Origin: Prunus persica
Taxonomy: Eukaryota; Streptophyta; Magnoliopsida; Rosales; Rosaceae
DNA length: 64,000 nucleotides
Assembly (NCBI RefSeq): GCF_000346465.2
Contig: NC_034009.1
Location: 2,101,487-2,165,486, forward strand
Direction: 5' to 3'
Shown: in pieces, positions 1 through 10,773 of the stretch
Layout of the letters: every line of letters begins with the position of its first letter
How positions within the stretch are numbered: the first letter of the stretch is position 1
Program-made: the position numbers and the translations under genes
Notes under the pieces: model-generated
Told to the model about the DNA's origin: nothing
The model's database searches: none
The model's input: only the letters and a program-made list of their open reading frames with translations

Positions 1-958
1 AGATAGAAACTCAGCTATGAATAATAACCTGTAACTAACATCTAACAACATAGTTAAGCTAAACATGACATGTGTCATCATCTGAGCTTTATTGATCTAC
101 ATGTGATTTTCTGTGTGCAGGTTCAAAGTTGTTAGTATGAACTTGTATTGATGGCTGAGATATACTTGTAACACTTTTAATATAATCATTACGTCTATGG
201 TGACACCAATGTTTTAAAAGGTAAGGCGTAAAGATGTGGCGGTTTTAGTTTGCTATATGAGGCATAAACCTTGAAATAGTGAGATATAAGCCTTTTTAAA
301 CATTAATTTAATTTAATAAAAATCAATATAAATAATACATAGGTCCATTAATGTATTTATTTAGAGAGAGAGAATTAAAATTGATGCAGATTATCGCATT
401 AGGGATGTACATAGGGTTTAGGGTTTAAACTCTAATACTAAGGTGTCATGAGGGTTCGAACATGAAACAATTGATCTGCAAGACTCTTTTTTCACTAAGC
501 TAGACCCATTAGCAACTGTTTTGGTCATTACATGAAAGAAAGCAAATAATAAAATATTCCTGCTTTGATTCTTGAACATAGAATACAATAGAGGAATATA
601 TCCACGTTATTGGGAAGGTCTTCTTAATTATGTTTTGCATTCACATTATAAGTCTTCTTAACTATGTTTCTCGTTTTTGAAAATTGAACATGCTTGAATA
701 ATAAATATATGACATCTCATTAGCATACGTGGCCAAAGATATTGTCGCTTCAACCTAAAAAATTTCATCTTTCTCTATGCATATCATTAGCATATTATTT
801 TCTCCCCTACCCCTGGCTCAATCTGGAAAAGCGATTTGCTAGTCTGACAAGATCCGAGATGTTTTGCATACGTACCATTGACTAATACTAATTAACGTTG
901 GCAATAACGGAAACGATAACGGTCGGTGGTGTTCATTGAGGTGTTGTTAATAATACCT
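1..958. other. Intergenic, AT-rich, no gene seen
   Basis: No reading frame of gene quality is seen. Around 440-500, read on the minus strand, there is a tRNA-like stretch: a box-A-like TAGCTTAGTG and a box-B-like GGTTCGAACATG. This looks like a fragment of a tRNA-derived SINE, but no poly(A) end or target duplication could be recognised. The short AGGGTTTAGGGTTTAA at about 412-427 resembles plant telomere repeat but is only about two units long. Confidence 0.4.
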
Positions 959-959
959 G

Positions 960-1200
960 TCACTGCAGAACTGTTTTCAATTTCTTTCGATATGTACGCT
1001 AATCTAACATCATATTCTATACATACATGTTCATATGATTTTAAGTTCAATTTCCAGAACATGTGAAAATGAGTTTGAGTTCAATTTCTTTCGACATGTA
1101 CCCTTGTTTTTTTAAAGAAATGAAGGACGACTTTTGATCATGCTGGGCCAGACTGGCCAGTGGCAATGTTTGATTGTAACATGTGAAGATTTATAAATAA
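960..1200 (+). repeat. Upstream module copy in front of DUF247-1
   Basis: This stretch carries TTTCTTTCGATATGTACGCTA, followed about 150 bases later by GGCCAGTGGCAATGTTTGATTGTAACATGTG. Closely related words occur upstream of SEO-A (about 11395-11450, GGCCAATGGCGATATTTAATTGC) and upstream of SEO-C (about 29265, TTTCTTTCGGACGTACGCTA). It is therefore a partial member of a local repeat family that precedes genes of two unrelated families. The role is unknown; shared promoter sequence or a transposon relic are both possible. Confidence 0.45.
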
Positions 1201-1634
1201 AAAAATCAAGCAAGGAAAAAACAAAACATCAACCTGATCCTCGAGGAAATATAAAATAAAAAGAAAGAAGGAAAGAAAGAGCTTGTTGACTATAATAGAT
1301 GAAGTTGTTGAACAATTTTCCTACACCTTTCTCAGAGTCTAGCTAGTTGAGTTTTCCAGTTTCATATGGGCTGCAATAATCCTAGCCAGAATCAGTTTCT
1401 ATGATGACCTCTTCGCGTTGCAGTTTCTACAAATCCTCCTTGCATCTTCATTGCATACTGTGAACAATTTCATTAACCCTCCAGGTATTACAATTGGTTC
1501 CCTTTTCCTGTTGTCATTTTTTTTCTTTTTAATCAAAATACAAAATGGGTTTAGATTACATGTTTATTTTATAAGTTAATTTGATTTCCTTGCCACTGCA
1601 GCTTTGTTTCAGCCTTTCCAGACTAAAAGTTATC

Positions 1635-3101
1635 ATGGAGAATGATACACAAAGTAATACCAGAGACCATATTTCAGTTCCTATAGTAGACGGAGGTATT
1701 GGGCTTGAGGCATTGGAAAACACCATGAGAGCAAAGCTTTGCCCTGGTTCACCTTCCTGGGATGCCAAATGCTGCATCTTCAGAGTTCCCCAGGTACTCA
1801 AGAGACATAAACGAGAGGCATACGAACCTGATTTTGTCTCAATCGGTCCATTTCACCATGGAGGTACACAATTTCAACACATGGAAAATGTGAAACAGTG
1901 GTATTTAAATAATCTTTTGTCATGTAGAACCAATGTGAGCTTGAAAGACTTAATTGATTGCGTCTTTCAGCTAGAGAAATCCACCCGCGGATTTTATGCT
2001 GAACCGCTTGATCATCTGAGCCAGAATGACTTGGTAGAAATGATGATACTTGATGGTTGCTTTGTAATTGAATTGTTCCGGAAGTTTGTGGTACGACAAA
2101 CTTCTGATGAGAAACATGTTGACGGAAATGACCCCATCTTCAGAATGGATTGCATGTTCCAATATCTATGCCATGACCTGTTGCTGCTTGAAAATCAGCT
2201 ACCTTGGTTTGTTCTCCAGCATTTATATAACCTTACCCTCGACCCGGAGCCAGATAAATATAGTCCCTCCCTCACTATCCTCATGCTCACAGCCTTCACC
2301 TCACAAAAACCACTGAACCACAACTGCGACTCCTATCTAGGGTATGTTCATGAGAACAAGCATGACACAAATTACAATACTTTGCACATACTTGATCTGA
2401 TAAGAACTTCGATAGTTTTTCCATTCCAGGAGCACATTAAAGAAAAGAAGAGAAGAGAAAAAGAAGCAAAGAAGAAAGCTTTTTGCAGACCAAAAATAAG
2501 AAGAACGATCAATAATAAGAAGTTAGGGGCAGATATGGACTCGGAGTTTCCTCCTGCAATTGCTCTAGCGCAGGCAGGAGTTAAATTTTGAAGCGTTTCT
2601 GATGCTGGCAGCATAATGAATATCGAATTCGAAAAGGGGGTCTTTCGTTACTTTGGATACAAAAGAGGTACTTTTAAAATTCCACACCTATCAATTGGAG
2701 AGCTGACAGACCCACTGTTCAGGAACCTCATTGCCTTTGAGCAATGCTACCATCACCATTCGCATGAAATAACATCTTATGCCTTTTTGGTGAATAAACT
2801 TGTCGCTTCCAGCAAGGACATGGAGATTCTTTGTGAGAAACGGATCATTGATAACTGGTTGAGCGCTGAAGATGGCGCCAACTACTTCAGCAAGCTCTGC
2901 AACGACACCGTTCTCAAAAAGTTCTACTATGATGAACTCTGCGCTCAAGTGAAAATGCATTACCAGATTAAATGGTACAGGTGGCTTGAAAAGTTGAACC
3001 GTGACTATTTTGCAAACCCATGGAGTGCCATTTCTCTCATTGCAGCTGCTATACTTCTGGCTCTCACCGTCGTGCAGACCGTGTACACCATTCACAACTA
3101 G
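1635..3101 (+). pseudogene. DUF247 (UPF0481-type) gene with one in-frame stop
   Basis: The reading frame shows DUF247 hallmarks in order: CCIFRVPQVL near residue 35, FVSIGPFHHG near 63, MMILDGCF near 135, DLLLLENQLPWFVL near 180, and a C-terminal hydrophobic helix after NPWSAISL that predicts a membrane anchor. The frame is interrupted once by TGA at 2589-2591 and then continues in the same frame for about 170 codons to TAG at 3099-3101. The intact paralogue at 43161-44615 has Arg (AGA) at this place. I chose ATG 1635 because it follows an apparent 5'-UTR intron (donor at 1485, acceptor CAG ending 1601); the upstream ATG at 1581 lies inside that intron. A Lys/Arg-rich stretch of about 30 residues just before the stop is absent from the paralogue. 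The family's function is poorly known. One nonsense codon makes this a probable young pseudogene or a polymorphic null, unless the base is an error. Confidence 0.85.
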
Positions 3102-4124
3102 CTTTGCGGGATACATGTTTATTCTTCTTGTTTTTTACAGAAACAAAAATAAAACCTAATGTCCTCCTTTTCAATTTTTACTACCGTATTATTATTCAGT
3201 TATAAGAAAAAAATCAAACGTTATATATTTAGGATATTTGAATTTCATGACTTTTTATTTTTATTATTATGAGCAAGGGGGCAAACAGAACAACTACAAA
3301 CAGGAAACCGAACGAGGCTTACAAGCCCCTAACAAATTATCTAACAAAATTGAACTAAGCCAGACCGGAGCCTCCTCCAAAAAGCAGCAACCCAAATCCA
3401 GATTATAGCTCCACGCCGCAAGACAATCTGCAAAAACTTGCAAAAACAATAATGAAAGACAAAAATTGCTTGTTAGACGCCAAAAGCCCAAATTGAAAGT
3501 TAATCTGTTTGAAGGAAAGCCCAATCACTAGCCACATCACCACCCAGGACCCAGCCATCAATTATTTCCGGAAAAACAAAAACCAAAAAAATCAGTGTTC
3601 CAATATCTATGCGACTAATTGACATGAGACTGAACAAATTCAAAAATGTTTCTATATGAGAAAGAAAAGAAAAAAACATAGACCTCATAGAGTTTTTAGA
3701 CTTTATTGACAGAAGAAGACCAAGACTATAAATCTAAAATAACACCAACAAAAGGAAAAATAAGCTCCGTTAATTCCGAGACATGACATAGAGAGTGCCA
3801 CTTTGTCAACAATAGATCTATACCAAGTGATCTAACCTAGTGAAAAAGGGTATTGACTTAAATACTAATGGTCTTAGGTTCGAACACTCAAATAGTGTGT
3901 ATGAGAAACCCCCCTCCTTCTGTAATTTAGATTATCGTTTGTATTATTATTATTTATTTTTTTTGGTGACATGTATTTCTTTATTATGAATCTAGGGTGT
4001 TTTGAGAGATTTTTTTGTGAAGCTCCTTCTCGAGTTTTTATTGTTTTGTTTAAAAAATAATAATTGAAATTACATTAATTGTTTCCTGATTGTTTTATTT
4101 TAGAAGTTAGTATCTCATCCTTTA
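3102..4124. other. Intergenic, no gene; SINE-like fragment near 3815-3925
   Basis: No coding sequence is supported. Around 3815-3925 there is a box-A-like AAGTGATCTAACCTAGTG and a box-B-like TTAGGTTCGAACACT, followed by a pyrimidine-rich tail. This is the layout of a tRNA-derived plant SINE. No target duplication was recognised. The rest is AT-rich with homopolymer runs. Confidence 0.35.
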
Positions 4125-4671
4125 GAGCATTTCCACCAGTTAGCCCCTTGCCATGGTAAGGGGAGTCTTAGGGCAGCTACTATTCACGTGAATAATGGCT
4201 GCCATAGCCCCCCAGCAAAATGTGTTTCCAGCAGTTTAGGCTTGCCATGGAAAATACTATTCATTTTTTTTGTTTTTTTTCACAACTTTGTTTACTTAAA
4301 CAATTAATTTGGACAATATTTTCGGATAAGATTTTTGGCTTCCTACGTGTCAATACTATTCATATCGGATAAGATTTTCGGTTTCAAATTTCATATTAAT
4401 TTCAGATACATTTCAAATTCAAATTTCAGATAAGTTCAAAATGTCAAATTTCAGATACATTTCAAAATTCAAATTTCAGATAAATTTTAAATTTTAAATT
4501 TCATTTGAATTTCAAATTTCAGATAAGATTTTCACCCTCTTAGATTGCGTCACATGTCATATCTATCTGTCTAAATTTTTCTATAAAACCAGAGGCTCAA
4601 CTCATACCTCCCACACCAGATCTTCTCTACATTTCCATTTCCCAGATTTTAGATTTAATTCTCCATTTTCA

Positions 4672-6038
4672 ATGGCAGACATGCAAGAGGTTTTGGAGAG
4701 GCAAGAGAGAGAAAGGAGAGAAAGAATGCGTCGACAAGCTGCAAGCAAAAGGGTGCAGAGAGAACTAGATGAGCAACTTGGCATGGCGATTGCTTTGCTG
4801 GAGGAAGAAAACCAGAGCCGCCGTGGTTCACGAGAAGGCCGTGCCCCAAATGTGGACAGACATAGACATTCTCGGGGTAAGAATCTTCTGGAAGATTATT
4901 TTATCCCACATTCTATGTACTCTAATGTTCATTTTTGAGCGAGATATAGAATGCAACCTCATTTGTTCAATAAAGTCATGCATGATATTTGTAATTATGA
5001 TGAATACTTTCTTCAAAAGAAAAATTATGCTGGAAATTTAGGGCTTCTTCCCGAGCAAAAGTTCACAGCTGTGATACGAATGTTAGCGTATGGGTCATCT
5101 GCTGATCAGGTGGATGAAATTGCCCGGATGGGGAAGTCCACTATTTTGGAGAGCTTGGTGCGATTTTGTGATGCAGTGGAAAATCTATACACCAGGGAGT
5201 ACCTGCGCAGACCTATGCTCAGGGACCTGCAACGGCTTCTAAAAAAAGCTGACTCTCATGGATTTCCTGGAATGATTGGTAGCATTGACTGCATGCACTG
5301 GCAATGGAAAAATTGTCCAACTGCTTGGCAAGGGGATTATGGCAATCGAAAAGGGCAAAAAAGCATCATCCTCGAAGCAGTTGCTGATTTTGATACATGG
5401 GTTTGGCACGCCTTCTTTGGAGTTGCCGGCTCTCAAAACGATTTGAACGTCCTGGGTCAATCCCCAGTGTTCAATGATGTTCTGAGAGGTGAAGGCCCAA
5501 ATATCACATATCAAATCAATAATACCGTCTACCAAAATGGGTATTATCTAGCTGATGGTATCTACCCGAGATGGACAACATTTGTGAAACCAATTCCATA
5601 TCCCCGATCCCATAAGGAAAATTTTTTGTTGCCTATCAAGAGGGATACAGAAAAGATATTGAGAGGTGCTTTGGTATCCTTCAAGCCCGGTGGGCTATTA
5701 TCAGGGGTGCGACGCGTCTATTTGACGAAGAGGTGCTTAGGAGTATAATGATGACTTGTATCATCCTCCACAACATGATTGTGGAAGATGAGTATGATTA
5801 CGATGCTGATGAAGTGTATGAACCGGATCCTATGAACACGGCCTTAACACGAATTTATGAAAAACTCATGGGGCCAAATGAAGAACCAGTGTAGCATGAT
5901 CCCTTGGTTAGAGACGGTAGTTTCTTGCCTCGTATGATTGAGCGCTACATGGAAATGCAATCGTCGTATATTCATGAACACCGTCAAGTTGACTTGATGG
6001 AGCATTTATGGGCGGTGAAAGGCAATGAAGGTGAATGA
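4672..6038 (+). pseudogene. PIF/Harbinger (HARBI1-like) transposase, disabled
   Basis: This is the nuclease of a Harbinger element, which would cut and join element ends. The sequence opens with a charged coiled-coil-like N-terminus, then LFNKVMHDI, then the DDE catalytic blocks: IGSIDCMHWQWKNCP (first Asp), YYLADGIYPRW (second Asp), and DIERCFGILQARWAII in the shifted frame (Glu). Three lesions are visible: TGA at 4936-4938, a one-base length change in the T-run at about 5619-5625 that moves the frame, and TAG at 5892-5894. After the last lesion the frame runs to TGA at 6036-6038. The catalytic residues are kept, so decay is fairly recent. It cannot make a working enzyme as written. Confidence 0.88.
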
Positions 6039-6358
6039 AGTGAAGTGAAGATGTATTTTTTAATGTATTATGTTTATGTTGTATTTTTAGTTATGCTTTA
6101 TTGTTTTTTTATGCTTTAGTTGTGGTTTGATTATTTTTTATGCTTTGGTTGTGATTTGCTTTTTATGTATGAAATCTTTTGAATAAAAAGGAATTTTGTT
6201 GAATATTTTCTTTATTCACTAAAAGAAAATCAATACAACTCATAAAATAAAATACATGAATTACCACTAATTTTTGAAACAAAACAAAAAATACAATGAA
6301 ATGAAAGGCAAGCAAACTAATTTAATGGTACAATGAAATGAAAGGCAAGCAAACTAAC

Positions 6359-6946
6359 TTAATGGTTTTGATCATTTAACCAATCCGTGTTGCTAGGTCC
6401 ATTGTCACGAAAAAGTCTTCGTCTCATAACATCCCTTTGTTCTAGCTTCCAAATTTGTTTTGTTTCAAGGGACATATGGCTTGTATCCATGGCCATGGTT
6501 TCCCGATCCTTTTTTCTAATATTTTCTTGGCGTACATACTCCCTTTCTTGGCTTACATATTCCCTTTCTTTTGCATATTCTACATCAATTGCCCTATCGT
6601 GCTCTTGTTGTTTCATGTCCATTTCAATTCTCATGGCTTGCATCTTTGAAAGTTCTTCCAAAAATTTAGATGCATTCTTGGTAGAACTACTCCCTCTCTT
6701 CGCCTTTGCTGCCTTCCTCCCAATAGGCCTACGCTCTTTTTCAATAGGCGAGTCTTGACTCATCGGAGAATCCATAGTTGAATCCGATGCAGGTGTCTCA
6801 TGGAGTGGCGTCTCGTTCAAGACTACCGTCAGACCTGTTGGAATAATTTGGAATCTTTTACAATTCTTCACCACCTCCCAACATAGGGTATGGTTGAAAC
6901 TTTTTTTGCACCCCCCGGTAGCACCAAAAAACATTTGTGCTTGCAT
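6359..6946 (-). pseudogene. Harbinger ORF1, NAM-associated C-terminal fragment
   Basis: A 195-residue frame contains SFNHTLCWEVVKNCKRF, then PIGRKAAKAKR, then a long charged Glu/Arg/Lys coiled coil ending in RRRLFRDNG. This is the C-terminal part of the Myb/trihelix-like accessory protein of plant Harbinger elements, often annotated as glutathione S-transferase T3-like or No-apical-meristem-associated. The expected N-terminal SANT/Myb exon upstream (plus-strand side beyond 6947) is not there; the sequence turns into AT-rich repeats. I regard it as a 5'-truncated transposon gene, not a host gene. Confidence 0.75.
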
Positions 6947-6954
6947 AATCTATA

Positions 6955-7135
6955 AAAAAAAAAATAGAAATGTAAGAAACTTTAAAAAATATTGGCAATG
7001 CAACAAGTATAAAAAAAAATGGCAATACAAGAAACTTAAAAAAATATTGGCAATGCAACAAGTATAAAAAAAATGGCAATGCAACAAGTATTAAAAAAAA
7101 ATGGCAATACAAGAAACTTTAAAAAATATTGGCAA
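6955..7135. repeat. Degenerate tandem repeat in Harbinger ORF1 intron
   Basis: Words such as GGCAATGCAACAAGTAT and GGCAATACAAGAAACTT alternate with A-runs five to six times, giving an irregular period of about 30 bases. The array lies directly upstream of the minus-strand ORF1 exon and marks where the element becomes unrecognisable. Confidence 0.7.
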
Positions 7136-7387
7136 TGCTGGTCGTCACTTCTACATATTGCCGATTGGATCGGATCATATGCAGTGCAGCCTACAGTTGA
7201 CTTTAATTTTGTTGGATATATACGATAATGATATACTGTTTTTAAAAGACCAGTGGTGCCGCACGGCATAACTAGATCACTAATTTATGATATTTAACTG
7301 AGGCACAAAATAATTATTAATCCCAAGTGGCTGGTTTAAATTGAGTTAGGAAAGACCTGAAATATGAGCTATGACATTTGTACGATG

Positions 7388-7390
<3 letters not shown>

Positions 7391-7421
<31 letters not shown>
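7391..7421. repeat. (AT)n microsatellite
   Basis: About fifteen uninterrupted AT units. Confidence 0.95.
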
Positions 7422-7423
<2 letters not shown>

Positions 7424-7483
7424 CCCTTGGCACACGTGGCAATTGTTTTTATTTTTTAGGGTTTGGTTTCTATCTTATCTACT

Positions 7484-7640
7484 GCCGTGCTCACAAGGTT
7501 TCTGTGTTCTGCCTTACCTATTATTGTCCTCACAAGATTTCTGTGTTCTGCCTTATCTAATGCCGTGCTCACAGAGTTTCTGTGTTCTACCTTACTTATT
7601 CTCATGCTCACAGGGTTTCTATGTTTTGCTATGAGTCCTA
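7484..7640. repeat. Four-copy 39-bp tandem repeat
   Basis: A 39-base unit built on GTGCTCACAAGGTTTCTGTG and TTCTGCCTTA is repeated four times with about 10-15 percent divergence. It lies just left of the copia 3' remnant. No coding meaning is seen. Confidence 0.85.
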
Positions 7641-8096
7641 TTTTTTAGGGTTTGCTCTTGTGTTTCCGCTGCGAACTTTGCTTTAGTTTGTCACTTGTTT
7701 CACTCGTGGTTGACGAAAAGACCTTCTCTACAATTAGTGCTTCTCAAGTATATGGTGTTCTGTGACTCGCTTGTCAAGTTGGCCGTGCAAAATATCTTTG
7801 CCCAACTTGAGGGGGAGTGTTGGCGAGTCCTTACTTAGTTAGGATTTTGATTCCTTATTTCATTAGAATTTTGGTTACTTACCAATTATTATTTAGTCCT
7901 AGTGTAATAGAGATTTACTTCCTATTGTAATTTAGATATATTTCCAATTTTATTTAGGGTAACACATTTTTGTACTTGTATAAATACCTCCATATCGGAG
8001 AAGAATAATAATATGAGTGTATCTGAGCATAACTGAATATTTGCCATATCGGAGAAGAATAGTTTCTTGAAGAAGTTGATTCCTTTTTTCATCGAA

Positions 8097-10762
8097 TGTA
8101 ACACCCCGACTCCAAATTAAATGTTTATTTTAATCGATTTAAATAAAATTACGAATTTACCCTTGGGGTAGGGGTAAATTGGTCACTTTCTTCTTCGGAA
8201 GGATTTTGGGACCGTGGATGGTATTTCTGGGTAGATGGTACTGAGACGAATTCGTAGACATGCGGCAGGCTTGAATCGGAGTTGTAACGGAAAAGTTACG
8301 GGCAAAATAGTATCAGTGGCAAAACGGTAAATATTTCGAAAAGGGATAGAGTAAAAAAATCAGATTTTCACCTCAGCTCTCTCTCTCTCCTCGCGCGCGC
8401 TCGACACTCTCTCTCTCCTCAGTCTCTCTCTCTCCCCGACGTCAACTCTCTCTCTCTCCTCGGTTCTCTGAACTCCGGCCACGGCAGGACACGAGACAGG
8501 TCCCGATCGACTCGCCTCGTCGTCCCGATCAAGACATGCCCGTTTTCTCCGTCGGAAACTACGGAATCCGGCCGCGAGCTCGACGGTTTTAAACCGGAGC
8601 TTTTCCGCTGTCGCGCCGCCGCCTCCGCCGCCCAAACCCGGTGAGTGAGGTATGGTTTCTCATCCATTTTTCGAGTTCTAGCTGATGATTGTATAAGTTT
8701 GGATTGATTTGTTGGGTAGGAATTGATTTTGAAAACCTAGGTTTTGGCCGAATTTCAAAATGAAATTCCGGCCAGTTGCCGCCCGAATTAGGCCTTCCCG
8801 TAGTTGAATGAAGTGATCCTGACCTCGAGTAGGAGCTAGGGTAGGAAGGGTGAGCTCGGGTGTGGAGTTTTTCCGTCGCCGGAATTACTCTACACACCTA
8901 CGTGCTGCCGGCGCGTGGGCGAGGCTGGTGAAGCTGTAAATTAACCCGATGAGATCCTTAGGTTGTCACGAGCGCATAGGAATTCGCGGATCTCAATTCG
9001 GATGTCGTTTGACTATCGAACGGATTTTCGCATATTGTGCGTTATCCGGGTTCGATAGGTTCCGACCGTTAGATTCTTCCCGAATTAAAATATGTTGTTC
9101 TAGGTATTCCTAGGACCGTATGGGACTTCATGAATTCTGAATCGGAGCCCCGGATGTTCCGATTCAATAATGCAAAGTTTGCGGGTTAGTGATAACCGTA
9201 AAATCATGAACGATTCCTAAACCTGTAATCGGACCTTAGGATACCTTCTGCAACGTGCACGTATGGGAAATTTGGGGATTTAAGCATTTAATTTGTGATT
9301 TCCGCTTTGACGTAATTTTATATTAATTAACGGTTCGTATCTCGAAATAGTTGTTTCGACTGCACGTACGCAGCAAACAGGACCCTCACGTAGTCAGGCA
9401 GCAAGGGAATACTTGTGAGTGGACTTTGTTTTCAATCATATGCATGGTTTTGATTGATGAAAGATTTTGCATAATGTTTTAATGGCTTATGGATTATATA
9501 TATTATGTTCATGAGTTGATTTTGACGGTCGTATAACACTTGGCAATATATTGTGAGTTTGGCATTTTGAGTTTTTGAGAGTGCATTTTATATGGATTGT
9601 GGGAAAGTATATTTATGTAATCTCTATAGACGAGATACTTGGGTTGTTAGAGGGTGATGTGGAAGAATGTGATTTTGGAGAGAAGTTGTGTGATTACACT
9701 ACGTAAGTACCTTCCCAAGTTACTAGTCTCACTCGCGGCGTTGGATGTTCCGGCGGGTGAGACACTTTCCATATGCGGCGTTGGATGTTCCGGCGTATGG
9801 AAAGACTTTGTATAATGTTTAGGGTCATCACCATGCGTTGGATGTTCCGGTGTGTGATGATCCAGTGTACGCGTGTAGGACATAGTTTGGGAGCTACACA
9901 TGGCGTTGGATGTTCTGGTGTGGGAGCTTTGGAGTTTCGTCCTCCGGTTGGACCGCTCATCCCTAGACACAGGATAGCACCTGGAAATCCTGCGGACTAG
10001 TCAAACGATCCCCCAGTTGGATTGTTTTCCCCGGTACCTAGGTGGTGTGATGAGTATATCGTATAGCTATTTATAGTTATATTTATATATATATAGGTAT
10101 ATTTATATGTATATGTATAGTTGAGTGTGTAAGGAATTAGTAGTTTGACAGGAGTTGTAAGACTGAGAGAATGGGATTCTTTTTGAAAAAAATAACTGGT
10201 GTTTTTAGAAGAGTTTTAATGAATCATGTTTTGAGTAATAAACTATTGAATTGTGAACCTGCATGGCTTGAGCATTATTTTTACAAAGTGGGGTTACTAT
10301 ATTGTTTTTAACTGCAAATCTGATTTTTGTCCACTCACATGTTTTCTGTTTTGCTCCCTCCCAGCCAGTAGTCGCTCCAGGAAGCGTGCAAGTGGTGTAC
10401 GAAGCTCAAACTGTGCATCTTTCTAGTTAGGAACTATGTAAATTCTTCTACTCAACTGTTCTTGTAATCTAAATTCAGTAGATGCTCTGTATTGCCCATG
10501 ATAGATTTTACTTGTGAGGCCGGAGGCCACTTTAGTGACTTGTAGATTTGTGAAAGCATGCTGCTGGTTGGAATTATTATTGTGTGTATGTTGCAGGTTG
10601 AGTAAATTTTTTGTTGGGATTGCTTAAATTACAGAGGAGACTCTGCCAAAATTTTGGTAGAAAGTCTCGATTTCTTAGTAGGTGGGCCCGGCATTGGGAT
10701 GATGTCAGAATAAAGACGGGGTCCGCTTCGGTCTTCGGGAAATTCCGGGGCAGGTCCTGTCA
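8097..10762 (+). mobile_element. Solo LTR A (gypsy-type, TGTAACACCCCGAC family)
   Basis: The element begins TGTAACACCCCGACTCC and ends GGTCCTGTCA (TG...CA), and is flanked by a perfect 5-bp target duplication TCGAA (8092-8096 and 10763-10767). No primer site or gag-pol follows, so it is a solo LTR of 2666 bp left by LTR recombination. It contains CT-rich blocks at about 8378-8460 and a tandem hairpin array at 9726-9928. Copies B (34999-37401) and C (47335-49610) are related, in reverse orientation, and closer to each other than to A. Assignment to Ty3/gypsy rests on size and terminal sequence only. Confidence 0.85.
9726..9928 (+). repeat. Hairpin array A: conserved loop, changing stems
   Basis: Four hairpins share a core close to GGCGTTGGATGTTCCGGCG but have different, self-complementary arms. 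They are GTCTCAC/GTGAGAC at 9726-9763, CTTTCCATA/TATGGAAAG at 9765-9804, TCATCAC/GTGATGA at 9822-9863, and AGCT plus ACAC/GTGT plus AGCT at 9892-9928. Pairing is kept although the arm sequence is not. The same core, in reverse complement, forms the arrays in solo LTRs B and C. Confidence 0.85.
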
Positions 10763-10773
10763 TCGAATCTACA

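Larger units (their letters stand above)
4125..7135 (+). mobile_element. PIF/Harbinger transposon, 3' end truncated
   Basis: The left end reads TTA followed by GAGCATTTCCACCAGT, the usual PIF/Harbinger arrangement of a three-base target duplication and a terminus of this type. Inside are the two Harbinger genes in convergent orientation: a DDE transposase on the plus strand and an ORF1 (Myb/NAM-associated type) on the minus strand. I found no complementary terminus (ACTGGTGGAAATGCTC) between 7000 and 7350, and the ORF1 N-terminal exon is missing. The element therefore seems broken on its right side near 7135. Region 4340-4530 holds degenerate repeats of a CAAATTTCAGATAA word. Confidence 0.75.
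7660..10773 (+). mobile_element. Ty1/copia 3' end with LTR, interrupted by a solo LTR
   Basis: A polypurine tract TTGAGGGGGAG ends at 7817 and is followed at 7818 by TGTTGGCGAG, the usual start of a copia LTR. A TATA-like TATAAATA lies near 7979. The LTR is split at 8096 by a complete foreign solo LTR (8097-10762) and resumes with TCGAATCTACA at 10763. Its right end is uncertain, taken as about 10773. Sequence 7660-7817 would be the residual internal 3' region; no protein is readable in it. The element is a relic. Confidence 0.65.

Noticed and set aside
412..427. Interstitial telomere repeat
   Set aside because: Just two TTTAGGG-like units, which is expected by chance in AT-rich plant DNA.
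1581..1634. Upstream ATG of DUF247-1 at 1581
   Set aside because: It lies within the apparent 5'-UTR intron ending at 1601, and the chimeric copy at 27.3 kb has the same acceptor and the same downstream ATG.
7371..7648. Short frames with IYIYIY and FLCSALP repeats
   Set aside because: They are translations of the (AT)n microsatellite and the 39-bp tandem repeat.
8360..8897. Three overlapping minus-strand frames rich in Arg and Glu
   Set aside because: They lie within solo LTR A over CT-rich blocks and GC-rich LTR sequence. No homologous frame is kept in LTRs B and C.
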